From Rhizobium sp. Root274 (lineage in GTDB: Bacteria > Pseudomonadota > Alphaproteobacteria > Rhizobiales > Rhizobiaceae): a stretch of 64,000 nt of DNA. The notes under the pieces are model-generated. The model searched no databases. It was not told the origin of the DNA and was given only the letters and a program-made list of their open reading frames with translations. Shown piece by piece: positions 36,967 to 46,094 of the stretch (its first letter is position 1; each line of letters begins with the position of its first letter). Both the position numbers and the translations under genes were made by a program. The stretch covers positions 249,186-313,185 of the forward strand of contig NZ_LMJE01000001.1 of the NCBI RefSeq assembly GCF_001429245.1, read 5' to 3'.

Positions 36967-37857
36967 CTACTCCAGATTCTGAACCTGTTCGCGGAACTGA
37001 TCGATGACGACCTTCAATTCGATGCCGGCGCTCGTGACGGCGACGGCATTGGATTTGGAACAGATAGTATTTGATTCGCGGTTAAATTCCTGCGCCAGGA
37101 AATCGAGTTTGCGGCCGACCGGGCCACCCACGGCCAACAATTCGCGAGCAGCCGTCACATGCGCCTTCAGGCGGTCGATTTCCTCGCGGAGATCAGCCTT
37201 GGTGGCGATCAGCGCGATCTCCTGGTGCAGGCGGTCGCGGTCGAGGCCTGATGTCGTGTCCATCAAGGTTGCTAGCTGTACCTCCAGCCGGCGTGCGATC
37301 TCTTCCGGCGAACGGGAGGGATCGGCCTCGATCTGCAGCGCGAGCGCTTCGATGCGGGTGATCTGCTCTTCGAGGATGGCGCGGAGTGCTGCCCCTTCCG
37401 TCTCGCGCATGGCGGCAAGCGCGTTTACGGCCTCGCCCAAACCTGCGAGGACATCGGCATCGCGGCTCGCCACGGCCGCCTCGTCGTCTTCCGCCTCGCG
37501 CATGTCGACGAGGCCGCGGATCGACAGGAGCGTATCGAGCCTGAGCGGCGCCGGGTCGAGCACGTCGGGGCCGAGCTGGTCGCGCAATGCGAGTACGGCG
37601 TTCAGCGCATCCCGGTTGAGTACAGCTTCAACCCGGTTCTCGCTGACGCTGAGCGCTAGGCCAACCTGCAGATTACCCCTTGTCAGGCGCTCGCCAACCA
37701 GACGGCGGAGGTCCGTTTCGAGATATTCCTGGCCCTGCGGCAGGCGCGAGCGGATGTCGAGCCCCTTGCCGTTTACCGATCGCAGTTCCCAGGCCCATCG
37801 GTAACGTCCCGACGTGCCTTCGACGCGGGCAAAGCCCGTCATGGATTGGAGTGTCAT
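36967..37857 (-). CDS. yicC: YicC/YloC family endoribonuclease
   Basis: The product is 296 aa. The N-terminus LQSMTGFARVEG and the segment WELRSVNGKGLDIRSRLP are hallmarks of the YicC family, and the C-terminal DUF1732 part (FLAQEFNRESNTICSKSN) holds the conserved metal-site residues. YicC proteins are stress-related endoribonucleases in E. coli. It is coupled to gmk by a very short gap. Confidence 0.93.
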   Translation of the reverse strand: MTLQSMTGFARVEGTSGRYRWAWELRSVNGKGLDIRSRLPQGQEYLETDLRRLVGERLTRGNLQVGLALSVSENRVEAVLNRDALNAVLALRDQLGPDVLDPAPLRLDTLLSIRGLVDMREAEDDEAAVASRDADVLAGLGEAVNALAAMRETEGAALRAILEEQITRIEALALQIEADPSRSPEEIARRLEVQLATLMDTTSGLDRDRLHQEIALIATKADLREEIDRLKAHVTAARELLAVGGPVGRKLDFLAQEFNRESNTICSKSNAVAVTSAGIELKVVIDQFREQVQNLE

Positions 37858-37879
37858 CGTCCGGCCCCCTCGGCCTTTG

Positions 37880-39097
37880 TCAATTGCCGGTGCCCGGATC
37901 GACTTCCGGCGCCACGTCGAGCGTGGCGGGCGGCGTCTGGGCGCGCTCGGCTTCCATCTTGCGCCAGCGCTTCACATTGGCGTTGTGTTCGGCAAGGGTC
38001 GCCGCGAAGATATGACCGCCCGTGCCATCGGCGACGAAATAGAGATCATCGGTCTTCCAAGGATGGGCAACCGCTTCCAGTGCCGCGCGACCCGGATTGG
38101 CAATCGGGCCCGGCGGCAGACCCTTGATCACATAGGTATTGTAGGGCGTTTCCTTCTTGATGTCGGACTGGAAGATCGGCCGGTCAGCCGGCTTTCCATC
38201 GCCACCGAAAAGGCCGTAGATGATCGTCGGATCCGACTGCAGGCGCATGCCCTTCTTCAGGCGGTTGATGAAGACGGAGGCAACATGGGCGCGTTCGTCA
38301 TCCTTGCCGGTTTCCTTTTCGACGATCGAGGCCAGCGTGATGAATTCCTCGCGCGTCTTCACCGGCAGGTCGGGATCGCGGCGCTCCCAGATCTGGTCGA
38401 TCAGCTTTTCCTGGGCGGCCGCCATCTGGGTCACGATCTCGGCGCGCTTGGTGCCACGGGTGAATTTGTAGGTGTCGGGACGCAACGAGCCTTCCGGCGG
38501 CAATTCAGCCGGCAGATCCCCTTCGAGAACTGTGTCGTCGGCGAGGCGCTGGAACATCTGCTTGACGGTCAGGCCCTCCGGCATCGAGACCGAATAGAGG
38601 ATCGACTTGCCGGATTCGAGCAGCTCGGTCACGTCCTTCATCGAAGAGCCTGCCTTGATCTCGTATTCGCCGGCCTTGAGCGTCTCGCCTTTGTCCAGAT
38701 AAGTGGCGGTGACATAGCGATAGATACGGGCGTCGGAAACCACGCCATTGCGCTCGAGGTTGTTGGCGATCTCGGCGAGGCCCGCGCCACCGCGCACGAC
38801 AAAATTGGTATTCACCGCAAGCGGTCCTGGGCGCTGATAGGCATCCATCACGTAATAGAAGCCGGCCACCGCGACCACACAGACGAAGACGACCATGGTC
38901 ATCAGGAAGTTCAGGAAGATGACCAGCTGACTGCGCGCCTTGCGCGACCGGCGCGGCGGCTGCGGCACGCGTTCGGGGCGCAGCGCATCGTTCGGCGATT
39001 TCGGAATGAACGGCCCCTTCGCCGTATTCGTGTCGGCATCGCGACCGAAGGGAACACCGTTGTTCTGGCTACCGCCATTCTGGCTGTTGTCGGTCAC
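37880..39097 (-). CDS. mltG: endolytic murein transglycosylase MltG
   Basis: The product is 405 aa from a GTG at 39097 with AAGGA 6 nt upstream; an upstream TTG at 39142 is less likely. A cytoplasmic basic N-terminus (residues 1-50, PPRRSRKARS) precedes one transmembrane helix (LVIFLNFLMTMVVFVCVVAV). The periplasmic LysM-like and YceG domains follow, with the catalytic Glu in ASIVEKETG and the conserved MRLQSDPTIIYG and YNTYVIKGLPPGPIANPG. MltG cleaves nascent glycan strands at the inner membrane and sets their length. Confidence 0.94.
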   Translation of the reverse strand: MTDNSQNGGSQNNGVPFGRDADTNTAKGPFIPKSPNDALRPERVPQPPRRSRKARSQLVIFLNFLMTMVVFVCVVAVAGFYYVMDAYQRPGPLAVNTNFVVRGGAGLAEIANNLERNGVVSDARIYRYVTATYLDKGETLKAGEYEIKAGSSMKDVTELLESGKSILYSVSMPEGLTVKQMFQRLADDTVLEGDLPAELPPEGSLRPDTYKFTRGTKRAEIVTQMAAAQEKLIDQIWERRDPDLPVKTREEFITLASIVEKETGKDDERAHVASVFINRLKKGMRLQSDPTIIYGLFGGDGKPADRPIFQSDIKKETPYNTYVIKGLPPGPIANPGRAALEAVAHPWKTDDLYFVADGTGGHIFAATLAEHNANVKRWRKMEAERAQTPPATLDVAPEVDPGTGN

Positions 39098-39293
39098 CGG
39101 CAATCCTTCTTTGTTTTCTGTCGCGGCTGTTTCAGCCAGCAATGCGGCAAAAATCGGGGTCTGCGCCCGACGCGAAGCGCCGGTCGTGCACCACGATTTC
39201 TATCCGTAGAACAGCGTCACGAGCAAGAGCGCCCGGGCCGTCATCCACCTGATGCGCACCGGGTCCGTGCAAGACGGCCCGGCGCAGATGTCG

Positions 39294-40550
39294 TCAGGCC
39301 TCGTAGCGCCTCAGCACCAGCGACGCATTGGTGCCGCCAAAGCCGAAGGAATTCGACAAGGCGACGTTGATCTCGCGCTTTCTTGCCTTGTGCGGCACGA
39401 GGTCGATTTTCGTCTCGACATCGGGATTGTCGAGATTGAGCGTCGGCGGCGCGATGTTGTCGCGGATGGCAAGCGTCGAGAAAATCGCTTCGACCGCACC
39501 GGCTGCACCGAGAAGATGACCGATGGCCGATTTGGTCGAGGACATCGAGATCTTTGACGCGTGTTCACCGACCAAGCGCTCGACGGCGCCGAGTTCGATC
39601 GTGTCGGCCATGGTCGAGGTGCCATGGGCGTTGATGTAGTCGATATCGGCGGCCGTCAGACCGGCGCGCTTTAGCGCCATGGTCATGCAGCGGAAGGCAC
39701 CGTCGCCGTCTTCCGAGGGAGCCGTGATATGGAAGGCATCGCCGGAGAGGCCATAGCCGACGACTTCGGCATAGATCTTGGCGCCGCGCGCCTTGGCGTG
39801 TTCGAGCTCCTCGAGTACCACGATACCGGCGCCCTCGCCCATGACGAAGCCGTCACGGTCCTTGTCATAGGGACGCGAGGCCGCCTTCGGGTCGTCGTTG
39901 CGCTCGGTCGACAGCGCCTTGCAGGCCGCAAAGCCGGCAAGCGAGATGCGGCTGATCGGCGATTCCGTACCGCCGGCCACCATGACATCCGCATCGCCGA
40001 GCGCCACGAGGCGGGCTGCATCGCCGATGGCGTGCGCACCGGTCGAGCAGGCCGTGACGACGGAATGGTTGGGGCCGCGCAGTTTGTGGCGGATCGAGAC
40101 CTGGCCGGAGGCGAGATTGATCAAGCGGCCGGGGATGAAGAAGGGCGACAGACGACGCGGGCCCTTGTCGCGCAGGATGTGACCCGCCTCGACAATGCCT
40201 TCGAGCCCCCCGATGCCGGATCCGATCAGGACGCCCGTCGCACACTGATCGTCATCGGTCTTCGGATGCCAGTCGGCATCGTTCAGCGCCATTTCGGCGG
40301 CCGCCATCGCGTAGATGATGAAGGGGTCGACCTTGCGCTGTTCCTTAGGCTCCATCCAGTCATCCGGATTCCAGGCGCCTTCGCCTTCGGTCGGGATGCG
40401 GCAGGCGATCTTGGCCGGCAGATCCTCAACCTCGAATTCCGTCACGCGGCGAGCACCGCTCTGGCCGGCCAGAAGCCGCTTCCAGGTCAGTTCCGTTCCA
40501 ACTCCCAGGGGCGATACCATGCCGGTACCGGTGATGACGACACGTCTCAT
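39294..40550 (-). CDS. fabF: 3-oxoacyl-ACP synthase II
   Basis: The product is 418 aa, KAS II length. It has the Cys-His-His set: VTACSTGAHA, INAHGTSTMA and KSAIGHLLGAAG. It condenses malonyl-ACP with acyl-ACP in fatty-acid elongation. The ATG at 40550 opens the conserved MRRVVITGTGMVSPLG. The gene follows acpP after about 150 bases that hold a hairpin. Confidence 0.96.
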   Translation of the reverse strand: MRRVVITGTGMVSPLGVGTELTWKRLLAGQSGARRVTEFEVEDLPAKIACRIPTEGEGAWNPDDWMEPKEQRKVDPFIIYAMAAAEMALNDADWHPKTDDDQCATGVLIGSGIGGLEGIVEAGHILRDKGPRRLSPFFIPGRLINLASGQVSIRHKLRGPNHSVVTACSTGAHAIGDAARLVALGDADVMVAGGTESPISRISLAGFAACKALSTERNDDPKAASRPYDKDRDGFVMGEGAGIVVLEELEHAKARGAKIYAEVVGYGLSGDAFHITAPSEDGDGAFRCMTMALKRAGLTAADIDYINAHGTSTMADTIELGAVERLVGEHASKISMSSTKSAIGHLLGAAGAVEAIFSTLAIRDNIAPPTLNLDNPDVETKIDLVPHKARKREINVALSNSFGFGGTNASLVLRRYEA

Positions 40551-40629
40551 CGTGCGAAGCCCACCCAATCCATCGACCGAAGTCATTGCCAACAAAGGTT
40601 CAGAGTAAACAAAGGTCCAGATACAACAA

Positions 40630-40648
40630 GGCCCGCTTCACGCGGGCC
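40630..40648 (-). terminator. hairpin between acpP and fabF
   Basis: GGCCCGC (40630-40636) and GCGGGCC (40642-40648) form a perfect 7-bp stem with a 5-nt loop. On the minus strand it is followed by TTGTTGTATC, a weak U-rich tract. It could act as a partial terminator that makes acpP mRNA more abundant than fabF mRNA. Confidence 0.5.
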
Positions 40649-40699
40649 CAAGCGGACAGATCGGGCTTGAACGCCCGCCTTCCGCAGTCTTGTGATCGA

Positions 40700-40936
40700 T
40701 CAGGCCTGAGCCTTTTCGATGAACTTTACGGCATCGCCGACCGTCAGGATCGAGTCAGCTGCGTCGTCAGGAATTTCAACGCCGAATTCTTCTTCGAAGG
40801 CCATGACGAGTTCGACCGTGTCGAGCGAGTCAGCGCCCAGATCGTCGATGAAGCTGGCGCCTTCGACAACCTTTTCAGCGTCAACGCCGAGATGATCAAT
40901 TACAATTTTCTTCACGCGTTCTGCGATATCGCTCAT
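40700..40936 (-). CDS. acpP: acyl carrier protein
   Basis: The product is 78 aa, strongly acidic. The phosphopantetheine attachment site is [12 protein letters not shown] (Ser about residue 37). The ATG at 40936 has GAGGA upstream; the 16-codon extension in frame is not part of the family. It carries acyl chains for fatty-acid, lipid A and phospholipid synthesis. Confidence 0.98.
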   Translation of the reverse strand: MSDIAERVKKIVIDHLGVDAEKVVEGASFIDDLGADSLDTVELVMAFEEEFGVEIPDDAADSILTVGDAVKFIEKAQA

Positions 40937-41056
40937 GTCGGTTTCCTCGACCTTCTTAATATCAGAGGGAGCCGTAGTGGCCACCCTGCCCTGTCTTCAA
41001 CTGGTGAAGCGCGCATGGCGTCACCAGCAAACCCGTTCGGCCCTGACCCAGAGCGG

Positions 41057-41078
41057 TTTATGCAAATAAAAGCATAAA
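41057..41078. promoter_or_regulatory. inverted repeat upstream of acpP
   Basis: TTTATGC (41057-41063) and GCATAAA (41072-41078) are perfect 7-bp arms around an 8-nt A/T-rich spacer, in the 278-bp gap between fabG and acpP and about 120 bp before the acpP start. It could be an operator or promoter element for acpP. Confidence 0.4.
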
Positions 41079-41214
41079 CTTCGGCTCATGAGACGGAGCG
41101 ACTGCTCACAGTCATGGCCCGCTTAACATGGTTTCAGCGCGCCGCAAAGCCAGAAATTCGCCCCCTCACCTTGGTCAACAGCCTTTGGCGGAAAGGGCGA
41201 ACCGGGCTTCCTGC

Positions 41215-41952
41215 TCAGATCATCGCCATGCCGCCGTTGACGTGCAATGTCTGGCCGGTCATGTAGGCCGCTTCCGAAGATGCCAGGTAAAGCACTGCGG
41301 AGGCGACTTCCGCGCCGGTGCCCATGCGCTTCATCGGAATGGCGCCCATGATGGCGTCTTTCTGCTTGTCGTTCAACTTGCCGGTCATCGCGCTTTCGAT
41401 AAAGCCTGGAGCCACGCAGTTGACCGTGACGTTACGCGTGGCGATTTCCTGAGCGAGCGACTTCGAAAAGCCGATCATGCCAGCCTTGGAGGCGCAGTAA
41501 TTGGCCTGGCCGGGATTGCCGGTCACGCCGACGATCGAGGTGATGTTGATGATCCGGCCATAACGGCGGCGCATCATCGGATGGGTGAGCTCCCGCGTCA
41601 GGCGGAAGACGGCCGTCAGGTTGACTTCGAGCACTGCGTCCCAATCGGCATCGGACATACGCACGAACAGGCCGTCCTTGGTGATGCCGGCATTGTTGAC
41701 CAGGATGTCCACACCTTCGAGCTCGGCTTCGGCCTTTTCGCCGAGCGCCTTCACCTCGTCGCGATCCGACAGGTTGGCGGGGAAGATCTTGACCCGGTCG
41801 CCGAGTTCGGCAGCCAGCGCTTCCAGCTTTTCGACGCGGGTGCCGTGCAGGCCGACGGTCGCGCCTTGAGCATGCAGCATGCGGGCGATTTCTTCGCCGA
41901 TGCCACCGGTTGCGCCGGTGACGAGGGCCTTGCGGCCGGTCAGGTCAAACAT
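41215..41952 (-). CDS. fabG: 3-oxoacyl-ACP reductase
   Basis: The product is 245 aa. It has the NADPH motif TGATGGIGEEIA, NNAGITKD, and the Ser-Tyr-Lys triad (NITSIVG, YCASKAG). It reduces 3-oxoacyl-ACP in fatty-acid elongation. The ATG at 41952 has AAGGA upstream. It lies 31 nt after fabD. Confidence 0.96.
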   Translation of the reverse strand: MFDLTGRKALVTGATGGIGEEIARMLHAQGATVGLHGTRVEKLEALAAELGDRVKIFPANLSDRDEVKALGEKAEAELEGVDILVNNAGITKDGLFVRMSDADWDAVLEVNLTAVFRLTRELTHPMMRRRYGRIINITSIVGVTGNPGQANYCASKAGMIGFSKSLAQEIATRNVTVNCVAPGFIESAMTGKLNDKQKDAIMGAIPMKRMGTGAEVASAVLYLASSEAAYMTGQTLHVNGGMAMI

Positions 41953-41983
41953 GATCGCGTTCCTTGTTGATCGTTTGGGGGCG

Positions 41984-42928
41984 TCAGCCGTTGAGCGCGG
42001 CAAGCGCCGCATCGATGTCGGCCGGGCCATTGACGGCAATGCCGCTGATGTTTTTGTCAATGCGGCGAGCGAGCCCCGTCAGAACTTTGCCGGCGCCGAT
42101 TTCGTAAAGCGTGGTGGCGCCATTGGCGCCGAACCATTCCACCGTCTCGCGCCAGCGCACCTGGCCTGTCACCTGCTGAACGAGCAGATCGGCGATCTGC
42201 TTTGCCGAGGTCACCGGAGCGGCGAGCACGTTGGCGATGAGCGGGACAGAGGGATCGCGCTTCTCGACGGTCGACAGGGCCTCGCGCATGGCATCGGCAG
42301 CCGGGCCCATCAGGGCCGAATGGAAAGGTGCGGAGACCGGCAGCATGATGGCGCGCTTGGCGCCCTTTTCAGTGGCGAGCGCTGCTGCCTTTTCGACGGC
42401 GCCCTTGCCGCCGGAGATGACCAGCTGTCCGCCGCCATTGTCATTGGCGATCTGGCAGGGACCTTCAGCGATAGCCGCTTCGCAGATGGCCTGTACGTCG
42501 CCATGCTCCAGGCCGATGATCGCGGCCATGGCGCCCGCACCGACCGGCACGGCTGCCTGCATGGCATTGCCACGGATGCGGAGGAGCCGCGCGGTGTCGG
42601 CAATCGAGAAGGTGCCGGCGGCCGCAAGCGCCGAATATTCGCCCAGCGAATGGCCGGCGACGAAGGAGACCTTGGACTTGAGATCCAGGCCCTTGGCTTC
42701 GAGAACGCGAATGACGGCCATGGAGACGGCCATCAAAGCCGGCTGGGCATTGGCGGTCAGCGTCAGCGTTTCCTCAGGCCCATTCCACATGATGTCGGAC
42801 AGTTTCTGACCGAGCGCATCATCGACTTCCTGGAAGACGGCGCGGGCTTCAGTGAAATTGTCGGCAAGATCCTTGCCCATGCCGACGGCCTGGCTGCCCT
42901 GGCCGGGGAAGGTGAATGCGACTGTCAT
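41984..42928 (-). CDS. fabD: malonyl-CoA:ACP transacylase
   Basis: The product is 314 aa. It begins with TVAFTFPGQGSQAVGMG and has the nucleophile motif GHSLGEYSAL (Ser about residue 93) and a C-terminal acyltransferase His region (PVSAPFHSALM). It loads malonyl groups onto ACP. The ATG at 42928 follows GGGAG; an open extension to 42973 lacks family similarity. It is the first gene of the fabD-fabG-acpP-fabF cluster. Confidence 0.96.
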   Translation of the reverse strand: MTVAFTFPGQGSQAVGMGKDLADNFTEARAVFQEVDDALGQKLSDIMWNGPEETLTLTANAQPALMAVSMAVIRVLEAKGLDLKSKVSFVAGHSLGEYSALAAAGTFSIADTARLLRIRGNAMQAAVPVGAGAMAAIIGLEHGDVQAICEAAIAEGPCQIANDNGGGQLVISGGKGAVEKAAALATEKGAKRAIMLPVSAPFHSALMGPAADAMREALSTVEKRDPSVPLIANVLAAPVTSAKQIADLLVQQVTGQVRWRETVEWFGANGATTLYEIGAGKVLTGLARRIDKNISGIAVNGPADIDAALAALNG

Positions 42929-43140
42929 TGGGCGTTTCTCCCTTGGGTTTTTACCCTCCAATTCACAATACAATCCTGCGAGTCAAGCCTTTCGGGCCCT
43001 CTGGCCCTTGCGGTAGCGGCTGAAGTCACAGCCTGTTTGACCGTCAATCCATCTTGCAGTGCGGTAGAATCCTCTTATTTTGTTCCCGCATCTCCCCCAG
43101 CCCCTCCCGGGCCCATTTCCATAATTGAGGCATTTCCCCC

Positions 43141-44184
43141 ATGAAGTTGAACCGGCTCGGCCGAACCGATATCCATGTTTCCGAAATCTGCCTGGGCACC
43201 ATGACCTGGGGCTCGCAGAATTCGGAAGCCGAAGCCTTTCAACAGATGGACTACGCGCTGGAGCGTGGCGTCAATTTCTTCGACACCGCCGAACTCTATC
43301 CGACGACGCCTCTGTCCAAGGAGACCTATGGCAACACCGAAGAGATCATCGGCAACTGGTTGAAGTCCAACGGCAAGCGCGACCAGATCGTTCTTGCCAC
43401 CAAGGTTGCCGGCCCTGGTCGCCCCTACATCCGCGAGGGCAGCCCGATCACGGGTCCGTCGCTGCGCGAGGCGCTGGATGCCAGCCTCAAGCGGCTGAAG
43501 ACGGACTATGTCGATCTCTACCAGATCCACTGGCCGAATCGCGGGCATTTCCACTTCCGTGGCGCCTGGAGCTACAATCCTTACAAGCAGGATCGCGCGC
43601 AGGCGCAGCACGACATCGCCGAAATCCTCGATGCGCTTGGTGACTGCGTCAAAGCCGGCAAGATCCGGGCGATCGGGCTATCCAACGAGACGACCTGGGG
43701 AACGCAAACCTTTTTGACGCTGGCCGAGCAGAAGGGTCTGCCGCGCGTCGCCTCGATCCAGAACGAGTACAACCTGCTCTACCGGCATTATGATCTCGAT
43801 CTCGCGGAACTCTCCCATCACGAAGATGTCGGGCTGCTCGCCTATTCGCCGCTCGCCGGCGGCATTCTCTCGGGTAAGTATCTCGGCGGCCAGAAGCCGG
43901 CAGGCTCACGTGGTTCAATCAATGGCGACATTGGTGGCCGTCTCGTGCCGCAGCAGGAAGCGCCGACCCGCGCCTATGTCGAGCTTGCCAAGAAGTACGG
44001 CATCGACCCCTCAGCCTTTGCCGTCTCCTTCTGCCTGACGCGCCCGTTCATGGCCTCGGCCATTATCGGCGCGACCACGATGGAGCAGTTGAAGGTGAAT
44101 ATCGATGCGGCGGATGTGACGCTGTCGGAGGAGATCCTCAAGGAGATCGCCAAGATCCACCGCGAGTACCCGATGCCGATCTGA
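43141..44184 (+). CDS. aldo/keto reductase (Tas-like)
   Basis: The product is 347 aa with the AKR barrel pattern: KLNRLGRTDIHVSEICLGTMTWG at the N-terminus, FFDTAELYP (catalytic Asp and Tyr), a Lys in LATKVAG, and the His in YQIHWPNR. The C-terminal NADPH-binding part contains SAIIGATTMEQL. It resembles E. coli Tas, including the insert with the pattern ETYGNTEEIIG. It is cytoplasmic, with an unknown carbonyl substrate. No strong ribosome site is visible (GAGG at 11 nt). Confidence 0.9.
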   Translation: MKLNRLGRTDIHVSEICLGTMTWGSQNSEAEAFQQMDYALERGVNFFDTAELYPTTPLSKETYGNTEEIIGNWLKSNGKRDQIVLATKVAGPGRPYIREGSPITGPSLREALDASLKRLKTDYVDLYQIHWPNRGHFHFRGAWSYNPYKQDRAQAQHDIAEILDALGDCVKAGKIRAIGLSNETTWGTQTFLTLAEQKGLPRVASIQNEYNLLYRHYDLDLAELSHHEDVGLLAYSPLAGGILSGKYLGGQKPAGSRGSINGDIGGRLVPQQEAPTRAYVELAKKYGIDPSAFAVSFCLTRPFMASAIIGATTMEQLKVNIDAADVTLSEEILKEIAKIHREYPMPI

Positions 44185-44209
44185 CAGCGTCTTTAATTGA
44201 ATTCGATTG

Positions 44210-44242
44210 TGCCGGCGCCTCAGGGGGCCGGCATTTTCATTT
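44210..44242 (+). terminator. terminator after aldo/keto reductase
   Basis: TGCCGGC (44210-44216) pairs with GCCGGCA (44227-44233), followed by TTTTCATTT. Confidence 0.75.
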
Positions 44243-44245
44243 GTA

Positions 44246-45154
44246 TCAGCCGATGGTCAGGACCGTGCGGCCCTGATCATAGGCGAAGCCATAGGTCAGC
44301 CCCTGGCCCGAGAGGGCAACCTGGTCGAGCGTCACGGTGATGCGGTCAGACGTTCCGGCAAAGGTCGCGGTCAGCGTATTGCCGTCGACACTGATGCTGA
44401 CATCCTTTTCATCGTAACCGGCAAAACGCAGTTTCAGGCTGCCATTGACGTTGATCGTGTCCTGACCGTCACCCCGAGCGAAACCGTATTCGGCAACGGC
44501 GTTCTCGGCATTCATATCGGTGCGCTTGATGCTGATCGTATCATTGCCCGTGCCACCGGAGGCGAAGATGCGGGTGCCTTCCAGCGTCATGGTGTCGTCG
44601 CTGGCGCCGCCGTCGATACCGATCAGCGCCTCGCCTGCCACCGTGAGCGTGTCGTTGCCGTCACCACCTGACACGTTCATCACAAGCTCACCGGAGAGCT
44701 TCAGGGTATCATCGCCCTCGCCCGTTTCGAGGTCGCTGATGAAGCTGGCACTGGCGGACAGGCTGTCATTGCCGGCACCCGTCGATATCGACGCCAGCGC
44801 TGAGGCTTTCGCGGTCACCGTGTCGTCGCCGGCACCTGTGTCGATGTTGTAGACGGCCCTGGCGTCGAAGGTCAGCTTGTCCTCGCCCTCCGTCCCGCTC
44901 GCGCCGGTGATATAACCGAGGGTCTCGTCAACCGAAGCACCCTCTTCAACCGAGGCATCCCGCAGCGCAAGGATCTCGACAATGCGGGCGAGCGCCTTCT
45001 GGCCTGTGCTTTCGGTAAACGGCGTCTGATCGTCCTGCCGGGACCATGACGATGGGACAGCGGCTTCCGTCCGCACAGAGGACGACGCAGAAAAGAGCTG
45101 CGTTGCATAGCTCAGCGCATTCGGATTGCGGTAGAAGCTGTTGATCACCGTCAT
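44246..45154 (-). CDS. RTX-like glycine/aspartate repeat protein
   Basis: The product is 302 aa from the ATG at 45154, which has AAGGA at 9 nt spacing (the upstream ATG at 45163 abuts it). There is no Sec signal peptide. Residues about 90-215 contain six repeats of roughly 18-19 residues built on G-x-G-(N/D)-D-(T/S)-hydrophobic (TGAGDDTVT, TGAGNDSLS, TGEGDDTLK, GGDGNDTLT, GGASDDTMT, GGTGNDTIS), similar to Ca2+-binding RTX motifs but longer. A C-terminal beta segment (about 80 residues) could be a type I secretion signal. No dedicated exporter is nearby. Likely secreted and Ca-binding; the role is unknown. Confidence 0.75.
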   Translation of the reverse strand: MTVINSFYRNPNALSYATQLFSASSSVRTEAAVPSSWSRQDDQTPFTESTGQKALARIVEILALRDASVEEGASVDETLGYITGASGTEGEDKLTFDARAVYNIDTGAGDDTVTAKASALASISTGAGNDSLSASASFISDLETGEGDDTLKLSGELVMNVSGGDGNDTLTVAGEALIGIDGGASDDTMTLEGTRIFASGGTGNDTISIKRTDMNAENAVAEYGFARGDGQDTINVNGSLKLRFAGYDEKDVSISVDGNTLTATFAGTSDRITVTLDQVALSGQGLTYGFAYDQGRTVLTIG

Positions 45155-45356
45155 AGGCTGCATTCCTTGAGGCCCTACACAGGGGGGCAGAATTCCATAT
45201 AACGCTAACATACGCGCATTGAGAAAAGCTTACATGAGCGGTTGCAATGCGGAAAACGGGTCTACCAAACGCGGTAAGCATCCAGTAAAGATGAACTTGA
45301 ACATCCGCAGGCATTTAGATCGCCTGCTCCAAAAGCGGAAAACTCACGCCCCGCCC

Positions 45357-45384
45357 TTGCTTTTCGCCCGAACACGCGTATAAG
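45357..45384 (+). promoter_or_regulatory. rpsF operon promoter
   Basis: TTGCTT (45357-45362) and TATAAG (45379-45384) are 16 nt apart, in a place expected for the rpsF-rpsR operon. Transcription would start near 45391. Confidence 0.45.
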
Positions 45385-45527
45385 CGCCCCGTTCACAACA
45401 CCCGGTCCTCTGGCTGGTGGCTGAACGGAGGGCTGGCCCGCTTCTAAGCGTGCAGCAGGAACCGATAGGGTTTCCGGCCTCCCGTGTCTCCGCTCTCGAC
45501 CGTCTCGAACACATAGCTTTTCTTGCC

Positions 45528-45557
45528 GCGGCTCATGCCGCACAGGAGCAGTCTGTG
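45528..45557 (+). promoter_or_regulatory. tandem hairpins in rpsF leader
   Basis: GCGGC-TCAT-GCCGC (45528-45541) is followed directly by CACAG-N7-CTGTG (45541-45557). They lie 53 nt before the rpsF start. A ribosomal-protein autoregulatory leader (S6:S18 type) is possible, but I cannot match its conserved CCG bulge. Confidence 0.3.
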
Positions 45558-45609
45558 AGGCTTAGCGCCGGATCCGGGTGACGACAACCGCAAGAAAGGC
45601 AAAGCTGTC

Positions 45610-46071
45610 ATGGCTCTTTACGAACATGTATTCCTTGCCCGGCAGGATATGTCCGCCCAGCAGGTTGATGCCCTCGTCGAACAGTACAAGGGTGTCATCG
45701 AAGCTAACGGTGGCAAGGTCGGGCGCGTAGAAAACTGGGGCCTCAAGTCCCTGACCTACCGCATCAAGAAGAACCGCAAGGCGCACTACGCCCTGATGGA
45801 CATCGAAGCTCCGGGTGCAGCGATCCACGAAATGGAACGCCAGATGCGCATCAACGAAGACATCCTTCGTTACATGACCATCGCTGTTGAAGCCCACGAA
45901 GAAGGCCCGTCTGCCATGATGCAGAAGCGCGACCGTGACGACCGTCCGCGTCGTGATGGCGATGACCGTGGCCCGCGTCGCGAAGGCGGCTTCGGCGACC
46001 GTGGTCCGCGTCCGGACCGTGGCCCGCGTGAAGGTGGCTTCGAGCGTCGTCCGCGCGAAGACCGCGCGTAA
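45610..46071 (+). CDS. rpsF: 30S ribosomal protein S6
   Basis: The product is 153 aa. Residues 1-100 are the S6 fold ([51 protein letters not shown]). The C-terminal 45-50 residues are a low-complexity tail made of R, D, G and P ([33 protein letters not shown]). E. coli S6 has instead a short tail modified with glutamates. S6 binds S18 and the central domain of 16S rRNA. It is followed by rpsR after 23 nt. Confidence 0.96.
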   Translation: MALYEHVFLARQDMSAQQVDALVEQYKGVIEANGGKVGRVENWGLKSLTYRIKKNRKAHYALMDIEAPGAAIHEMERQMRINEDILRYMTIAVEAHEEGPSAMMQKRDRDDRPRRDGDDRGPRREGGFGDRGPRPDRGPREGGFERRPREDRA

Positions 46072-46094
46072 TCTGTAGAACAGGAGAAATTACA

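Larger units (their letters stand above)
45155..45609. other. intergenic region and rpsF leader
   Basis: About 455 bases between the divergent RTX-like gene and rpsF. It holds an rpsF promoter near 45357-45384 and a leader of about 220 nt with two adjacent hairpins (45528-45541 and 45541-45557). No supported coding sequence is seen; a 93-codon minus-strand frame at 45262-45543 looks spurious. Confidence 0.5.
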
